The position numbers and the translations under genes are program-made. The notes under the pieces were generated by a model. The model saw only the letters and a list, made by a program, of their open reading frames with translations. It did not search any database and was not told the origin of the DNA. Positions 10,080-23,115 of a stretch of DNA of 64,000 nucleotides are shown piece after piece (the stretch's first letter is position 1; each line of letters begins with the position of its first letter). This stretch comes from Isoetes taiwanensis (lineage: Eukaryota; Streptophyta; Lycopodiopsida; Isoetales; Isoetaceae): the NCBI GenBank assembly GCA_021234155.1, contig JAJEKV010000014.1:13690494-13754493 (forward strand), in the 5' to 3' direction.

Positions 10080-12200
10080 CCCAAAATCAAACCAAAAGCG
10101 GGTGGGCTTCGCATTCTATCTTATTTTTTAAGAAGCTCCGTGTCCCTTTGGAGCTTTGGTGATTCTAGACTCGATTTCATGCCCCCGATCGACCTCTGTC
10201 CAAATTTCTCCCGCCGGACTGACCATCGTGAAAAACCCACCACTACTACCGGATCCAACCATGCCACTACTGCCGGATTCGCTTCTTCTACTGCCGAATT
10301 TATTTCTGCAATATACAAGTTGGAGAGAGTTTTTATTTATCAGGTTTGTTGTTGATTCAGATTCGGCAAAAGCTCCAGAGTTGAATTAAATAGAGCTTCA
10401 AATTCGCAAGCACTTCATGTTGGGGAAGCTTCAGATGCAACACACGTACCTTCATGAAGCCTTGCCGAAAATATACCTTGGTTTAGATTTAAAGACTTTA
10501 ATAAGTTTGAAATGACGCCGGATGCACATGGCTAGCGAAGGAATGAGGGGCCATACCTTCTAAAAAGCCCTAATAGCCTTTAAGAAGCTCCGCCATTTTC
10601 TTTTGACGGATTAGGTGGTTGCAGATCTCACGGAAAACCGTAGTGGTTTCTCCTTTCCAAGTGATACAACAGGATCAAGACAAAGGTGTGTACCAAATTT
10701 CAAAATTCAAATATTGGGGTATAAGAAACAATTAAATAAGTCTTGAAAGTGAGTCACATAGAGTGAGTCTTGAAGTTGTCGTAATATTTATATAGTGCAT
10801 TATTAGTTGTAAGGGTAAGTAAGTTGATAGGGTAAACTATTTTTCAGTTGTTATAATGTGCATTATAGGTGCATATGTTGCTATTTACATGTGCATTAGG
10901 CATCACTCTTCACATAGCTAAATATGAGCCCAATGGTCCCCTCTTCATACCCAATGGCGAGGGTATTTTTTCATAGAAAATATATAGGATATTGTATTTA
11001 ACCATCATCCAATTAAATTGAGATTATGTCAACTCCAAAATCACGCCAACCTGCTATTGTCTTCTAGGGGGTTTTTGTTTTTTTTAATCTTTTTTTTTGG
11101 ACTTCAAAAATAACATAAGGTTGCGATTCACGTGTGACTTTTCATATGCGAATTGAAATATGCAGAAATGAAGAGCAAGTTGCTAACATAGATGAGACAA
11201 ATATTGCTTGCTCAATAGATGATAATATTAGGTTTGATAATAACAAATTGCATTATTTGCGAGGCAATTCCGCACTGAAATTATCGATACATGGCACAAA
11301 TATCATACAAAAAATATCATATATTCCAATAAAACATTAAGGGATCAATCCATGTTTTTCCACGTATTTAATAAGGTGTGGTTCCATGTCACCGCTCTAT
11401 CCAGTTAAAACGACCTAATCTAACACTTCACCCACCGTCATCCCCATAGCCAAATTATGCATAATAGACACAAACTTCACCGTAAAATCATCCGTCCCAA
11501 AGTTTTTGATCGTAAGATGGTGGATTCAGGCCTGTTTTGATTGTAGAAGCATTTGAGAGCATCATCATCCACTATGATTATATCATCCTTATTCTCGATA
11601 CCAAAGTTCGGCCCATCATGTTACTCAAGTGTTTGATGAAGATAGGTTTGCTGTTGATCCTTGGGATTAGTGAACTTCACACATTTGTTCTCATCCCAAA
11701 GGGTCAACCAATTTCTACACGATTTCCCCAAAGGTTTCCAAAGTATCCTTGATGTTCCTTAGTTCCATGGATGACCAAATACCAACTCGAAATAACCCCG
11801 AATGCCTCGCCTAGCATCTCCTTCAAGTGCGTCACGGATAGATCCACTTTGGTGTTTGATTCTAACCGTGTCCGATGAAACCGTTTTCAGCCACTTTATT
11901 TTTCGGAAAAGTCTTGCAAAGGACTCCGCTTAGGTCGAACACCACAACCTTCTTAGAAACGCAATGGAAGCTGAAACATCAAACATGTATCCGGCCAAGA
12001 AGATATGATAACACAAACAATACAAACGCCAAAAGCGTGATTTGAAATAGTCATAACCAAATCAAAGCCGGGGCGGATTTAGTTTGACAACGAAAAATAA
12101 TCAAAGCACGCTTTGGCGCGATTTAATTCAAAGGTAATACAAATTAAATCACGCTATGGCGCTTATTTCTCGGGCAAGGCCATACCTATCATCTTCAGTT
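10080..12200. other. Stretch without a recognisable gene
   Basis: Reading frames are short and unconvincing throughout. There is mild AT enrichment near 10680-11340. I see no clear repeat, RNA gene or splice-bounded exon. It may be decayed transposon DNA continuous with the next region. Confidence 0.5.
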
Positions 12201-12229
12201 TATTTGCCATCTGGCCATTCTCCCTCCGC

Positions 12230-15200
12230 CACCCTTAATCTTCGCTCTTCTTTCCGACCGTTAGAATTGTTATTTTCATTAGTTCACAAGGCCCTTCATT
12301 AACCGACATTATTTTACTATTGATTTTGGCAAACCTGGAATCACTAGAGCCGCCTTCAGCCTTCATTTTCGGTTTTCCGCCAATTATTTCATTGTTAACC
12401 TGCGAATCTACTCTATTGTTGCTTTGCATCACCCGCAATGTGGGCAAGGATATTCCTAAGTTCACCGCCATCACAAGATTTTTGAGCAACCAGTTTAGCA
12501 GCTATTTGTTCATTAATGCTTCCTTATCAGTCGCTAGACACTAGTTCCCTCTCCAGAGCAACGCCCACTTTCGAATTGGACAAGTCTACTTAGACTTTTG
12601 ATTGCCGATGATTTCAGGTTGCCATAAGGGCCTTTAGGAGACTTGGCAAGCACATGCATGAGGAATGGTTCAAGAAAGTCTTTGGCCTGCTCATCACTCA
12701 CAAAGCAAAAAGACATCTTCTTGCACCCATAAGAGCCTCTCTGCAATATAACCTCCAACATGAAGCTCCAAGCAGTTGTATCAATTGAGCAAATGCCTCG
12801 ACGAGGTAAGCAGCCATAGACGGGGAAATCCATTTTTATTTAAGGGGCCCTTCTCCTTAGTTTGTAGCTCGTGACTTGATTTCCCCCCACTTAGAGGGGG
12901 TCCCGATCCTCATCCTCTCGACTCATCCTCGTTTCGACCGATCCCCGATCCGTATGAAAGAATATAGTTCTTAAGTCCGATCATCTAGAAGAAAACATTC
13001 CCATGCACCGCTATTGTCACCCTTGGCCTTAGCAATATCATATTCCTCGTCTCGGACAAAGATGGATATCATAATAAAGATCACATGTGCCATCTTCCGC
13101 CTGCTCAAGTAGCTCATTATCCTTAACATCATATATTAGGCATCCCTCCCTAATAACTTTGAGGCACTCCGGATCATGAGCAAAGCAGATAGTGCATGCA
13201 GATGTGACTCCACCAAGGACAAACGATGACAATAGTGAAGGACCTCTCAGCTTGTCAATCCTATACAAATTGGTAAAGAAGCTATCAGTAGTCCTTTCCT
13301 CGTTCATGCCCATATCTCCTCTCCCACCCCTCGCTGTCCAACACAAAGAGTGATATATTTTAAGGCCGGAAGTTGAATCGGGTAAGAGACCTTTGTACCC
13401 AATGGAGATCGAATACCGGATGCTGTCGCCTTCTCCAGAATCTTCTTCACAAGGGCCACTTTTCTTCTCAACTCACCAAGCATCTTTAGGGGTAGAGTCT
13501 CCTTATGTTTTGTATTTTTAGCCTTCCAATTCTTTTAGGAAGTCCTTTGACCAGAATACAAACTTCTTGATGTCATCATTATCGACCTTGTATTTGTCCA
13601 CCAATCCAATTTCGGATAATGCCACATCCCCCGATAGCCTTTGTAACTCGGCTCCTACACGACTTCATTGTAATGCATATCCTTTACATGATCAAGTAAA
13701 GACTCAACGAAGGACATCCTATCCTTGGTGAAAGCACCCTTCTTGTATAAGACTTCCTTCTTTAAGCATTGGTCTAAAACCCAAATGGTCTCAAATAATT
13801 CGCTTCTAGCCCCCGAGTCTTTCTCATCTCTGTCACATTCAAGTCAAAGATGCTTACATCAACAGAGGCACCCTACCCATAGTATCCGCGCCTTCCCTTG
13901 TGCATAAGCGTCCCTGCATTCATTCCACTTGAGCCATCACTCTCCTTACAAAACACAATCTTATACGAAGTCCGTTGGTCCCGACTGCTTTGGATGAGCT
14001 TTCATAAGGATCTGCAATGTCATCACCACCTTTTTCTTTGATTTTCTTGCTTCTTCTTCTCCTCAGATAATTGTTCTGCGACGAGTCCGCTCAAGAAAGA
14101 CTTGAATGTCCTCGGATTTTGACCCGCAATGCGGTGGGCAATGGGCAGCCATATTCCACCCACCACCGTTGATCGGGCGTAGATTGTTCAACGTGATGGA
14201 CTGCAATAGTACGTACATTGAATCAAAAGATCATAGAATAGAAACACGCCGTGATTTGAATAGAATTGATGAAGAGAAAAATCAATACCGGGCGGAAATG
14301 AATAAAGTTACTAATGCAATTCCGCCAGCGGCGCTCAAATCAAACCAATTCCACGCCAGCGTGTTTTCAAATCACGACCACGCCGGTGTTTTCAAATCAA
14401 TTGGTTGATTTGAAAACACGCCGGGCGTGAATTGATTGATTTCAAAACATGCCCGGCGGAATTGGTTTGATTTGAAAGCACGCTCGGGCGTGAATACAAT
14501 TTATGAAACCAGGTTGATTACCTTTTTTGTATAGAAATGTCTTTCCCATTTCATTCAAAGTTGCACTAATCTCAAATCAAATCTGCAGTGAAGTATTGGC
14601 ATCCAAGATACGACACCTCCTATACGATAGTGATTGTAGAACACTTTTGGCCTGCTTTGTTCTCGGGCTCATGATGGCCTTTTGTGCCTCAACGAATGCT
14701 GCCCTCGCCGATGATGACATATTTAATATCATCACTTGATAATAGCTCCCGGACGCTCATTCCCACAAAGAAGCTTGTTCGAGATCATATCCCAAGGTAG
14801 CACATCCGCCGGCATAGGCATTTGACCTCGATTACTAATCATGCTCAACAATCTCCATGGCATGTGCCGGATCATATCTCCCCGCTAACATAAATGGAGC
14901 TTGGTGAACGGATGAGGGACTTCACATGGATCGCAAAAGTTCCTTAAGACCCAATGGATAATGGTCACGCATTTTTATTCAAATTTTGTTCATGGCCTCT
15001 AGTCGCGCCACTCTGTCTGCTCATTCTCAAAAAACAAAGCCTCCATGCCTTCGACAAACCGCAGTTGAACATTCTTCCCTAGATCTAGGACCCTTTTAGA
15101 AGCTTTCAAGTCAGCTAATTTCCTAGCTTGTCGCAAATAGTGACTTGGTGTCGGTTTAGTGAACATGCCTCTACGCACACCTGTAACCCCTTGGCAAATA

Positions 15201-16390
15201 GATATTGGCGTAATCGCTACATTGGTTGGCCAACCATACTTAAAACATGTCTCACCGCTCACATCCGCCTTCATGAACGATCCTTGTATGCGGTAGCTCT
15301 CTACAAAGGAGTAAGTCCGAAGCGCATCTTTCTTCTCGTCGTAATCTCCAAGAGCAATTTGCAGTGGGTGTCATCCTCTTCCTCACAAGAGATTAGGATC
15401 CCTTTGTTTGGCCATCTTGTCTCCTTCCCCTTTTCCTCGAGAAGAGAGTTAAGTCGAAGCTTGCCATTTGTCTTGGCAAGGTCAACGCATTCACTTCGGC
15501 ACCCTCGCCCATTTCCTCTTCAGGCAGGGTCGGGTTGCTATAAGAATCGGCCCTTCATCATCTAAGGTGAGATCATATGGTACGCAAGATCTGGTCGCCT
15601 CGCCCTTGCTTTCTTGGCGTGGATTAGAACCCGAATTAGTAGGGTTTTCTTCCTCTTGAGCACTGCAAATGAAGATGAGCACTTTTTAGAGTACTTTTTC
15701 GTACAAGAGATCACGCTTTTGGCATTTAAACCTAAATTAGTACAAATCACGCCATGGTTGGTATCTCCTATTATTGACCATGCTATGCTAATTTGAAACT
15801 AAATTATTTTGCATCCACATTTTAAGCTACATACCCTTCATGAATCCATATTTCACACTATTTAACCTCATTGAACATTGCTATTCCAACCGCCTAACAC
15901 CGCTATATTCTATATATAAAATGAAAGCAAAATTATGTTCTACGAATCCACAATCGAGCATTAACTGATGTTAATACTTAAAATTCATGCAAAGCATAAT
16001 AACTCAAACTCATGCAAAGCATATTAAGTGAAAGGAAATATCTCAAATTCATGCAAGCATAATACTCTCCACACAGTGGTGTATTCTCAGTGACAAATTA
16101 AATACCTTGAATAGGGTTCTGTGTATTCTGGTATTCCGATCAACGCCCCTCCGGAAACTTGAGAAGAGCCGGGTTAGAGATTCCTCTTCCACCGCTTCTT
16201 TCCTCGCCTCCGCCCGACCTCGATTCGCTTTAGAAGACATCTCCTCGAGTCGCCTAGTAACAGAGTCCTGGTCGCCGGATACGCCGAAGCCGCTCAAGAA
16301 ATAGCTTTTTCTACCTTGTACGAGAAATAGAGAAATTTGAATTTCAAGAAAACACAAAATGCGCTTCAAATATTCTTGACACATACAAAT
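12230..16390 (-). pseudogene. Decayed minus-strand coding region, family unknown, probably mobile
   Basis: A series of minus-strand frames with protein-like composition lies in this block. 16384-16049 includes RRLEEMSSKANRGRAEARKE. 15682-15491 includes YDLTLDDEGPILIATRPCLK. 15274-14999 includes GKNVQLRFVEGMEALFFEN. 13346-13038 includes GVTSACTICFAHDPECLKV. 12833-12534 and 12489-12235 also lie here. Order, strand and similar composition suggest one long protein or polyprotein, now broken by many stops and frameshifts. The upstream segment is Glu/Arg-rich and possibly coiled-coil. The 13.1-kb segment has a CxxC...C pattern that could bind zinc. I cannot assign a family. The palindromic repeats scattered through the same block hint at a mobile element. 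Confidence 0.35.
14335..14500. repeat. Cluster of CACGCC-GGCGTG palindromes
   Basis: Within about 165 bp there are at least four palindromic or near-palindromic sites: CACGCCAGCGTG (14352), CACGCCGGTG (14379), CACGCCGGGCGTG (14417) and CACGCTCGGGCGTG (14479). They are separated by AT-rich spacers reusing TTTGAAA/TTTTCAAATCAA and its complement. Spacer plus palindrome makes nested inverted repeats. Similar sites recur elsewhere between 12 and 20 kb. Confidence 0.8.
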
Positions 16391-16975
16391 AATAATGACG
16401 AAGACCCGTCCACGACTTCTTTCATTAAGTTTTTAAAACCAATCTACCCAAAAAGTATCCCGCCAAATTTATCCCGCCTAAACATAGTTAACCTAATCTT
16501 TCTTCTAATTCAATTTTCCCGACCGGCCAGAGTTTCCATAGCGCCTTCTCAAATCAGCTTCAGACTCAAATCAGCTTCTCAAGAATGGCTATGTGCACTC
16601 GGGTACTCATCTCATTCCAATAGCTTGAATATTAATTTCCAATAGTAGGTGTTCGAATAGCAATTTTCTCGCAGCTAGTCGAAGATGAATGTTTCATGTT
16701 AACTACAAATCAGAAAAGGAAAGTAGGATTATGCAAGATCGACTCCATCGATCCGACCAGAACTCGCCATGGAATTCGGCCGGGATAAGTATGTCCGAAA
16801 GTTACGTTGATTAATCGATGCGCTATGGATGAAGCTTTACTCGCAGACACACCTCGGTGGGGATACTGTTGGAGAAAGTGTTGGAACATTTGTTGCATGG
16901 CCAAGAAACCGCTTAAAAAGGTATGTAACATGTATTACATTGTAGAAATATAGAAGTAGACAAAATTTGTTGTAT

Positions 16976-17700
16976 TCATTGGAAAAAGATTACAATTGTA
17001 TATAATCTGATAAACCGATAAACCGCACAAAATCCCGTGACCATCGCTTTCAAGCCCAATCGAGTAGCCGGGCTATCGATACTCCCATTTCCATTGCAGG
17101 GCATAGTGAATTCTTCCGTAAAACCCCCAAAAAAAACACCAGGCTCTAGCTCCACCACCCCCACCGCTTCCACCTCCACCTCCCCGCTCCTCCTCCCCGC
17201 CCACCTCCTCGCCCCATTGGTTGAACCTCCAATGCATCGAGATAGCGCCATGTAGTGGTTCCATTGGTTGAGCCATCTCCATTGCATCAGATACCGCCTG
17301 TGGTAGTGGTTCGTGTTGGGGCATCCGCATAGAGGCTAACCACTAAGAAACGCAGCCCTCATTTTGAATCTCGAGCCGACGGATGCGAGATTCACTCTGC
17401 GATCAATGCATGTACCGTGCATTCTCGGTGATTAGATAAGAGGGCGAGCCTCCGTATGATTGCAAGGGCCCCGAGCCCGAGATCTATCATTGCCCCAAGC
17501 TCTGCCGCCATCATCATTACTTGATCCAAGTACCTGTGGGTTGCAAGATCGTGCTCCAAACCGAACCGGTGCTCGGCCGCGTTCAACCGACCGAGATTGG
17601 AGCCAAACCGAGTCGGGTGGTGATTGCTGGCCCAAATGTAATTCCAATCCATCTTCGCCACCAACCGGGTGATTAATGTAACCCGCATCTATCAATAGGA
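16976..17700. other. Stretch with low-complexity frames only
   Basis: The block includes a Gly/Glu-rich minus frame (17330-17073) generated by a CCTCC/CCACC-rich tract near 17150-17210, and an unrecognised minus frame at 17688-17392. Neither resembles a known family. No splice-bounded exon is convincing. Confidence 0.35.
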
Positions 17701-17717
17701 AGTGAGCGAGTATCGCG

Positions 17718-18012
17718 ATTCACCGGGCGTGTTATATTTTTTATTTATAAACTTAGAAATAAGAGACACGCCCGGCGTGTTTAGCGTAAAAGTTGAAAGT
17801 AGGGATACAATTGTTTGCACGCAGCGTAAACCGCTATATAGGAAAACTATACACGCCGGGCGGCATTCAAGAGCCACCCGTAAATAATTGCCCGGCCTTT
17901 ATCTATTTACTTATCTATCCAGCATGTGTTTTTTTTTCCTCCTCGCTGAATGCACGAAAGGTATTTCATGTTGAAGGCTAAGGTTCTCCCTAAACACGCT
18001 TTAGCGTGTTTC
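17718..18012. repeat. Second cluster of CACGCC-GGCGTG palindromes
   Basis: Sites include CACCGGGCGTG (17721), ACACGCCCGGCGTGT (17766), CACGCCGGGCGG (17852) and ACACGCTTTAGCGTGT (17995). The spacing is irregular. These are the same motif family as the 14.3-kb cluster, set in otherwise AT-rich DNA. Confidence 0.75.
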
Positions 18013-18564
18013 AAATATTATCTTTCAGATTTTTCTAATGCTTTCTACTACACATTCATAATAGAAACTTGCATGCAATAGCATGATTAATTCAGAAGAG
18101 AAACTCAAGAATTTACTGAACAAAAAGAAGCGTATGAAGTTTATAAAAACTATTCTGGTTTTCATAAACATCATCCGCTTCCTCCTCCGAGCAAATGCAA
18201 AAGCTTGTCTTCTTGGATTAAACCCGCCATTGAGATGCAACTTAAAACTAAATGAAAACTAACCTTGAGTTCTCGAGGTCGGAAGGATTCAAGAACGGAG
18301 GACTATGCTTGTGGTTTTAATTCGAGGTTTTTCGATTCGCAGACCTTAGTCCTCCGCTTGGTTTTAATTTTGAGTCTCCGATTTCCTCGCTACGATGCTG
18401 CTACGTAACAAAAGGCGAGTCTTTTAGTAAGTTAGGAATTGCCAAACCAAACATCTAACATTGATGAATATAAATCTGCTCACCAAGATTTCGGACGGGC
18501 GGATCCAAACACGCCAGGTTTAACCGCAAAATCGCATGAAGGAAGGAAGAAAATGTAGGAACTT

Positions 18565-18660
18565 TGAGAGCGTAAAATGGATTTATATAGGCACAATTAG
18601 AAAAAAAAAAGTTAGCGTGAATAATTGATTGCTTGATTAACACGCCGGGCATTTGGGCTT
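18565..18660 (+). repeat. TATA-containing dispersed repeat, copy A
   Basis: The order is GAGAGCG, then GGATTTATATAGG, then TTAGCGTGAATAATT, then AACACGCC. The same order occurs at 19810-19895. The TTTATATAGG string is TATA-box-like. This may be the promoter or terminal part of the element that carries the CACGCC palindromes. Confidence 0.6.
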
Positions 18661-19429
18661 CCCCCGCCGCATTATGACATGTATATGGTATATATGGAGA
18701 ATATTGCATTTCATGCAATAAATTTCACGGCATTTTATTCCATTTATTGCATTCAAAAAAATAGAATTTAGAAATTTTATATAGGCTACATTAAAAAATG
18801 ATTTTAAAGGCAAAATTATGAAGGCTAAAAAATGACTTGTAAGGTTGGGGAATTGTTTTAGGTCGTATAGGAAAATTTCCTATGGTTACCGTGGACTAAT
18901 CGAGATTTCTCATGTGGTTGATTTATAGTGTTCCCGAGACTTTGTTGAGACAAAATTTGCAGATACAAAATTCTAGAGAGACAAAAATTTTAGAGAAAAC
19001 AGCTTGGAGCCAAAATAATTGGAGAATACAGCTTTGATTTTATCCAAAAAAAATTTATGTACGTAAAAACCGCTTTCAAGAAAACTGCTTTGAAGACAAA
19101 GTTTATGAAGAAAACTGCTTTGATTTCATTAAAAAATGCTTGTATGTACAGATGCCCTAAGGCTTGGAAGCAGCTTGTTCAAGGCTTTTCACACAATTTA
19201 CGTAAAAAAAAATTGCCCTGAGGCGGTCCAAAACTTCAGAAGAATGGAAACAAAAATGGGCCGCCTGATCTGCATCACTCTTCTTCCACGCTCCGCAACA
19301 AAGAAGAAAGAAAGGTGTTAGAAAAGAAAGAAAGGTGCAAAACAAAAAACAAAAAAAAAAAAAAGAAATCACATGCAAACCTGGTTCATCTCTTAACCAC
19401 TCCAAAAATTGGTCGAACTGTCCGACCTT

Positions 19430-19605
19430 CTTCCTCCATCCTCCTCCTCCTCCTCCTCCTCCTCCTCCTCCTCCTCCTCCCTCCGAGATTTCATTCTCTG
19501 CTTCGTGGTCAAGCCAACCCCTCGGGCAGAGCGGTTTCATGCTCTTGGGAGGACATCTCCTCCTCTTCCTCCAACTCCTCCTCTTCCTCCTCTTCGTAAT
19601 CGAGG
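19430..19605. repeat. CTC/CCT trinucleotide microsatellite and CTCCT-rich flank
   Basis: An uninterrupted (CTC)n tract of about 12-13 units runs near 19440-19481. A degenerate TCCTC-rich tract continues from 19555 to about 19600. All reading frames give poly-Ser, poly-Pro or poly-Leu, so the frames reported there are not evidence of a gene. Confidence 0.9.
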
Positions 19606-19809
19606 AATCGAGGAGCTCAACTCCTCCTCTTCAAAATCAAGATCATCCTCCTGAATCGGAATCGAGGAGAATTGGGCAAGGAAATCGATGAGCGGGGAAG
19701 AGAGGGGTTTTTCAACCCGACGCCTCTTTGACGAGACCTCGGTTCTTCATGAAGCTACCGAGGTCAACGCCTCATGGCGGCGTAAAAAAAATTGGGACGT
19801 AATGGTCTT

Positions 19810-19895
19810 GAGAGCGCGAACCGGATTTATATAGGGTTAATTAGCTCTTAGCGTGAATAATTTATTGCCTCAAATAACACGCCAGCGCATTTAAA
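19810..19895 (+). repeat. TATA-containing dispersed repeat, copy B
   Basis: This is the second copy of the 18565-18660 repeat, about 1.24 kb downstream in the same orientation. It has the same element order and the same CACGCC end, with several substitutions. Confidence 0.6.
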
Positions 19896-20224
19896 TTCCA
19901 AAAGCTATATTATCTAGGGTATATTATTATGGATAATAAATTCTCACGCCTATTAGTTATATGTCTTTTTCAGAATCATATATCCAAATTTTCGATAATT
20001 AAAATTTGATATATTTATATAAATGTCATTTCCTTTGTTGTTGCCATGAAAATTTTTGTTTTAAATGATTTCGCTTACCATTGTTATTATTATATTAAAC
20101 CTATTTCCAAGGAATTTCTTGCTTTTAAAAAAATTTGATTTACCTCTACATATTCCATAAATGTAATGCATTTTTTTTATCTTATGGTGTAATAATTTTT
20201 TCTTACTCATTGACTAAAAAGGGT

Positions 20225-23115
20225 GCAATTTGCCTAGGTCAATGGTGCCCTCCAACTCAAGATGGTGAAAAGAGCAATATCAATGAAAAACCAACTCCTA
20301 GCAAGAATGTTGAAGAAAAACAATTAGTCCTCTATAGTAGGGTGCAATGGAGGAACAAGAAGGTGAGAATCATGCACAAGTGCAACAAGGAAATAGTAGG
20401 CCAAGGAGTCATTGTGCTAGCGCATCCCGGTCAAGTCGTTAATGATGAAAGGCTAGGGGAAGACAATATTGGTATTGCAATTTCGATGTTGGAAGACAAC
20501 CGAAAGGTAAAGGTTTGGGTGACAAGGAATGTTTTGGTTGTGTCAAGCAATTGGAGGTTCCTTGCATCATGGCATGGCCTATAAGTAGTGTTCAATTTGT
20601 GGAGGATTATATTTTTCCGAGCCCCGAGGTTGTTGGGGACAATGATTGTCTTGATATTGATCCATTGGCGCTTGAACTCTAAACCTAGGCAAAAGGGGAG
20701 AAGTATCGGTTGCCGACATTATCCTAGCAAAAGAGCCAAGTTGATTAGTGACACCAAACGTGAGACAATGGTGAAGGTTAGGGGCCTGATTGTTGTTGAG
20801 TGATTGTATGCAATTCTTCACAATAGAACAATTGGTGGAAGCAAGAGCCACTTTTCAAGAGTACAATCGCTGATGAGAGGAGGACCTACATGTACACACA
20901 ATCTTCGAAAGCATGCACTTCAAGATGAAAGAAACCCAAACAAAAAGATACCCTTTGCTAGGCAAATGGATATGTGCAAAAGCATGGCGTAGTATCCATG
21001 CAATTCCAACTTCTTCATGGCATAATTGGCAAAAAAAAAAGTGGGGGAAACAGATTGCTTTACATGGAAATAATGGTTTGTTGAGACCAACAGCTAGGAC
21101 CCCGGCTGCCAGGAGATATTTGAAAAAAATATATTGATTTCAATGCAGAGTCTATGCCACACAAAAGCGTAAGGGATGAAAAGGGAAGAGCAAATTGTTG
21201 AGAAAAGGTTGCCATCACATTGTACTCAAAAGAGTATTTTGAAGAAGTGAATTCCCTACTTCCAGAATTGGGAATTCTTCCAATATCCCAACCTAGCTTT
21301 AGTAGGTTATGGAAGAAGCATTTCAATCATGTCACCATAGCAACTTCAAACAACTTTGCAAAGTGCAATTTATGTGCTAAGTTGAAGGAGACTCTTGATA
21401 AGACTGCGCAAACCTAGTCAAAGGGCTAGGATAAGGGAGCATATGAAGGACCATATGACTCAACCAACTATCATGTAGATCATGTTATTGGATGTGGAGG
21501 ACTTTATCTGCATTGGAACCCAATAACTATTTATGTATTATACATGACAAGATGGACCAGAAAAGACTTGTCTTCCACAATTCAAGTACATACCAAAGTC
21601 ATGTGGAAGATCATACCCTTTACGATCTCAATGATCGGGGCAATCTTGCATGGGCGTAATCAAACCTACTATGGCCATTTTAGTTTGAGTTGTGGAGTGA
21701 TGGTCCAGATTTTCATATTGGGAGTATCATGAGGTGTTTGAAAAACTATGAAAATGGATACAATGGTCACCTCCGTGACCTTCAGCCTAGCCGTGCACTA
21801 CATAGAGCATTGTTAGATGGAAACCCTAACAATATTGAAAAGTTCAGCAAGGCAAGGTTTAGGAAGCATGGGTCTAATGAACATGTTGGAGCTTCAACTT
21901 CATCGTGCTAAACCTCAAGATCTACCCAAAAGGTTTCTCTTGCAACTTGATAATTGTGCCGGCCAAAAATAAGAACAGTGGATGTTTTCTTTCCTATCCT
22001 ACTTAACAACCGGGGGATATTTGAAAGAGTTAATTTAGGGTTTCTTATGCCCGGCATACCCATGAGGATGTGGATGCATTATTTGGCAAATATAGTTGTA
22101 TAATCAAGCAAAGAAAAAAGGACCAACTTTCCTAGGCTAATGGAAATCTTGCATGAATGCACTACTCCAAACCCTATAGCTTCTCTCATAGAAGAAGTGC
22201 CCGATTGGAAGAGCTTTGTGGATGGTTATACATTGGATCTTGAAGGTCATTCCGTGCCTCTGCAGTTCACTTTTGGGTGAGAGATGGGATTCCAATCTTC
22301 CAATGGAAGATGAGACCTTCAGAGGATGAGTGGAGAGGGGGGAGGAAATATGGCGAGAGATGAGAATGGCAAGCCTATGATACCTCTAGGTCAACCAAAA
22401 GCTTTAAAACCCATCAAGAAGTGAAGCAATTGGGATTGACTAAGGAAGGAATCCAAGACTATATAAAGCATTGGCAAACCAATCCAGATGACACCAACCG
22501 TGCCTTGGTGGCTTACCGAAGAAGGTGATTAACCCGTTGGGGGAGATAGACACATCCTCGGATGAATTGAAAGAAGGGTGGTTGCCTAAAACTAGGTGGA
22601 AGACCTTAGCAAAAGAGGATTTTGATGACACCGTAAGTAGCATTCGCAAGCAATATGCTCCTCCTCCTTCCGACAAACACTATGTTGGTCCTAAGAACAA
22701 TAGGCCAAAGTTTCTAGGCATGGATGCTTATGAACCTTCCAATCGACTTGGAATGCCACCAATTTGTGGTAGTAAAGCCAGCAGATTTAGATACATATCC
22801 AAAGTGTGGTTGGGGTTCACTATCTCCGATATTTGCAAAGAAGAAGGTAATATTAACTTCAACCATGTGCGGGTGGAATGGTGGTGTCCAAAGGCATCGC
22901 TTGACCAACGATCGGATAAAAGAAAGGTACCTCGATTGTTGGACAAAGAAATGGAGGAGAAACTGAAAGTGATCCCGATCTTTGGCTAGACTATGAAAGT
23001 GTTTTGTACTCATGGACTCCAAACACTATTCCAGCTAGAAATGCGAGAATTACAATACCTCGTGATGTCGAAGAAGGCTATGATATCATTGGGGTGCTTG
23101 AAGAAAGTTGAATAA
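20225..23115 (+). pseudogene. Decayed DUF7869-type transposase-like gene
   Basis: Plus-strand segments read in order. 20225-20580 is basic and lysine-rich. 21220-21415 has SFSRLWKKHFNHVTIATSNN, followed by FAKCNLCAKLKETLDKT. About 21590-21690 has IIPFTISMIGAILHGR. 21690-21911 follows. About 21930-22130 retains FLLQLDNCA-like and FLMPG-like pieces. 22525-22990 includes WLPKTRWKTLAKEDF. The series KCxxCxKLK, then HG-like, then QLDNC, then a GH-like motif matches the layout I know for DUF7869 proteins of plant and invertebrate repeats, thought to be nuclease-fold transposases. A stop after KTAQT, a stop after STSSC and frame changes near 21690 and 21960 disable it. The 22.5-23.0 kb end stays open for 154 codons. 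No terminal inverted repeats were found by eye. Confidence 0.55.

Noticed and set aside
19157-19691. Poly-Ser/Pro/Gly frames
   Set aside because: They come from a CTC microsatellite and its flank, with no independent coding sign.
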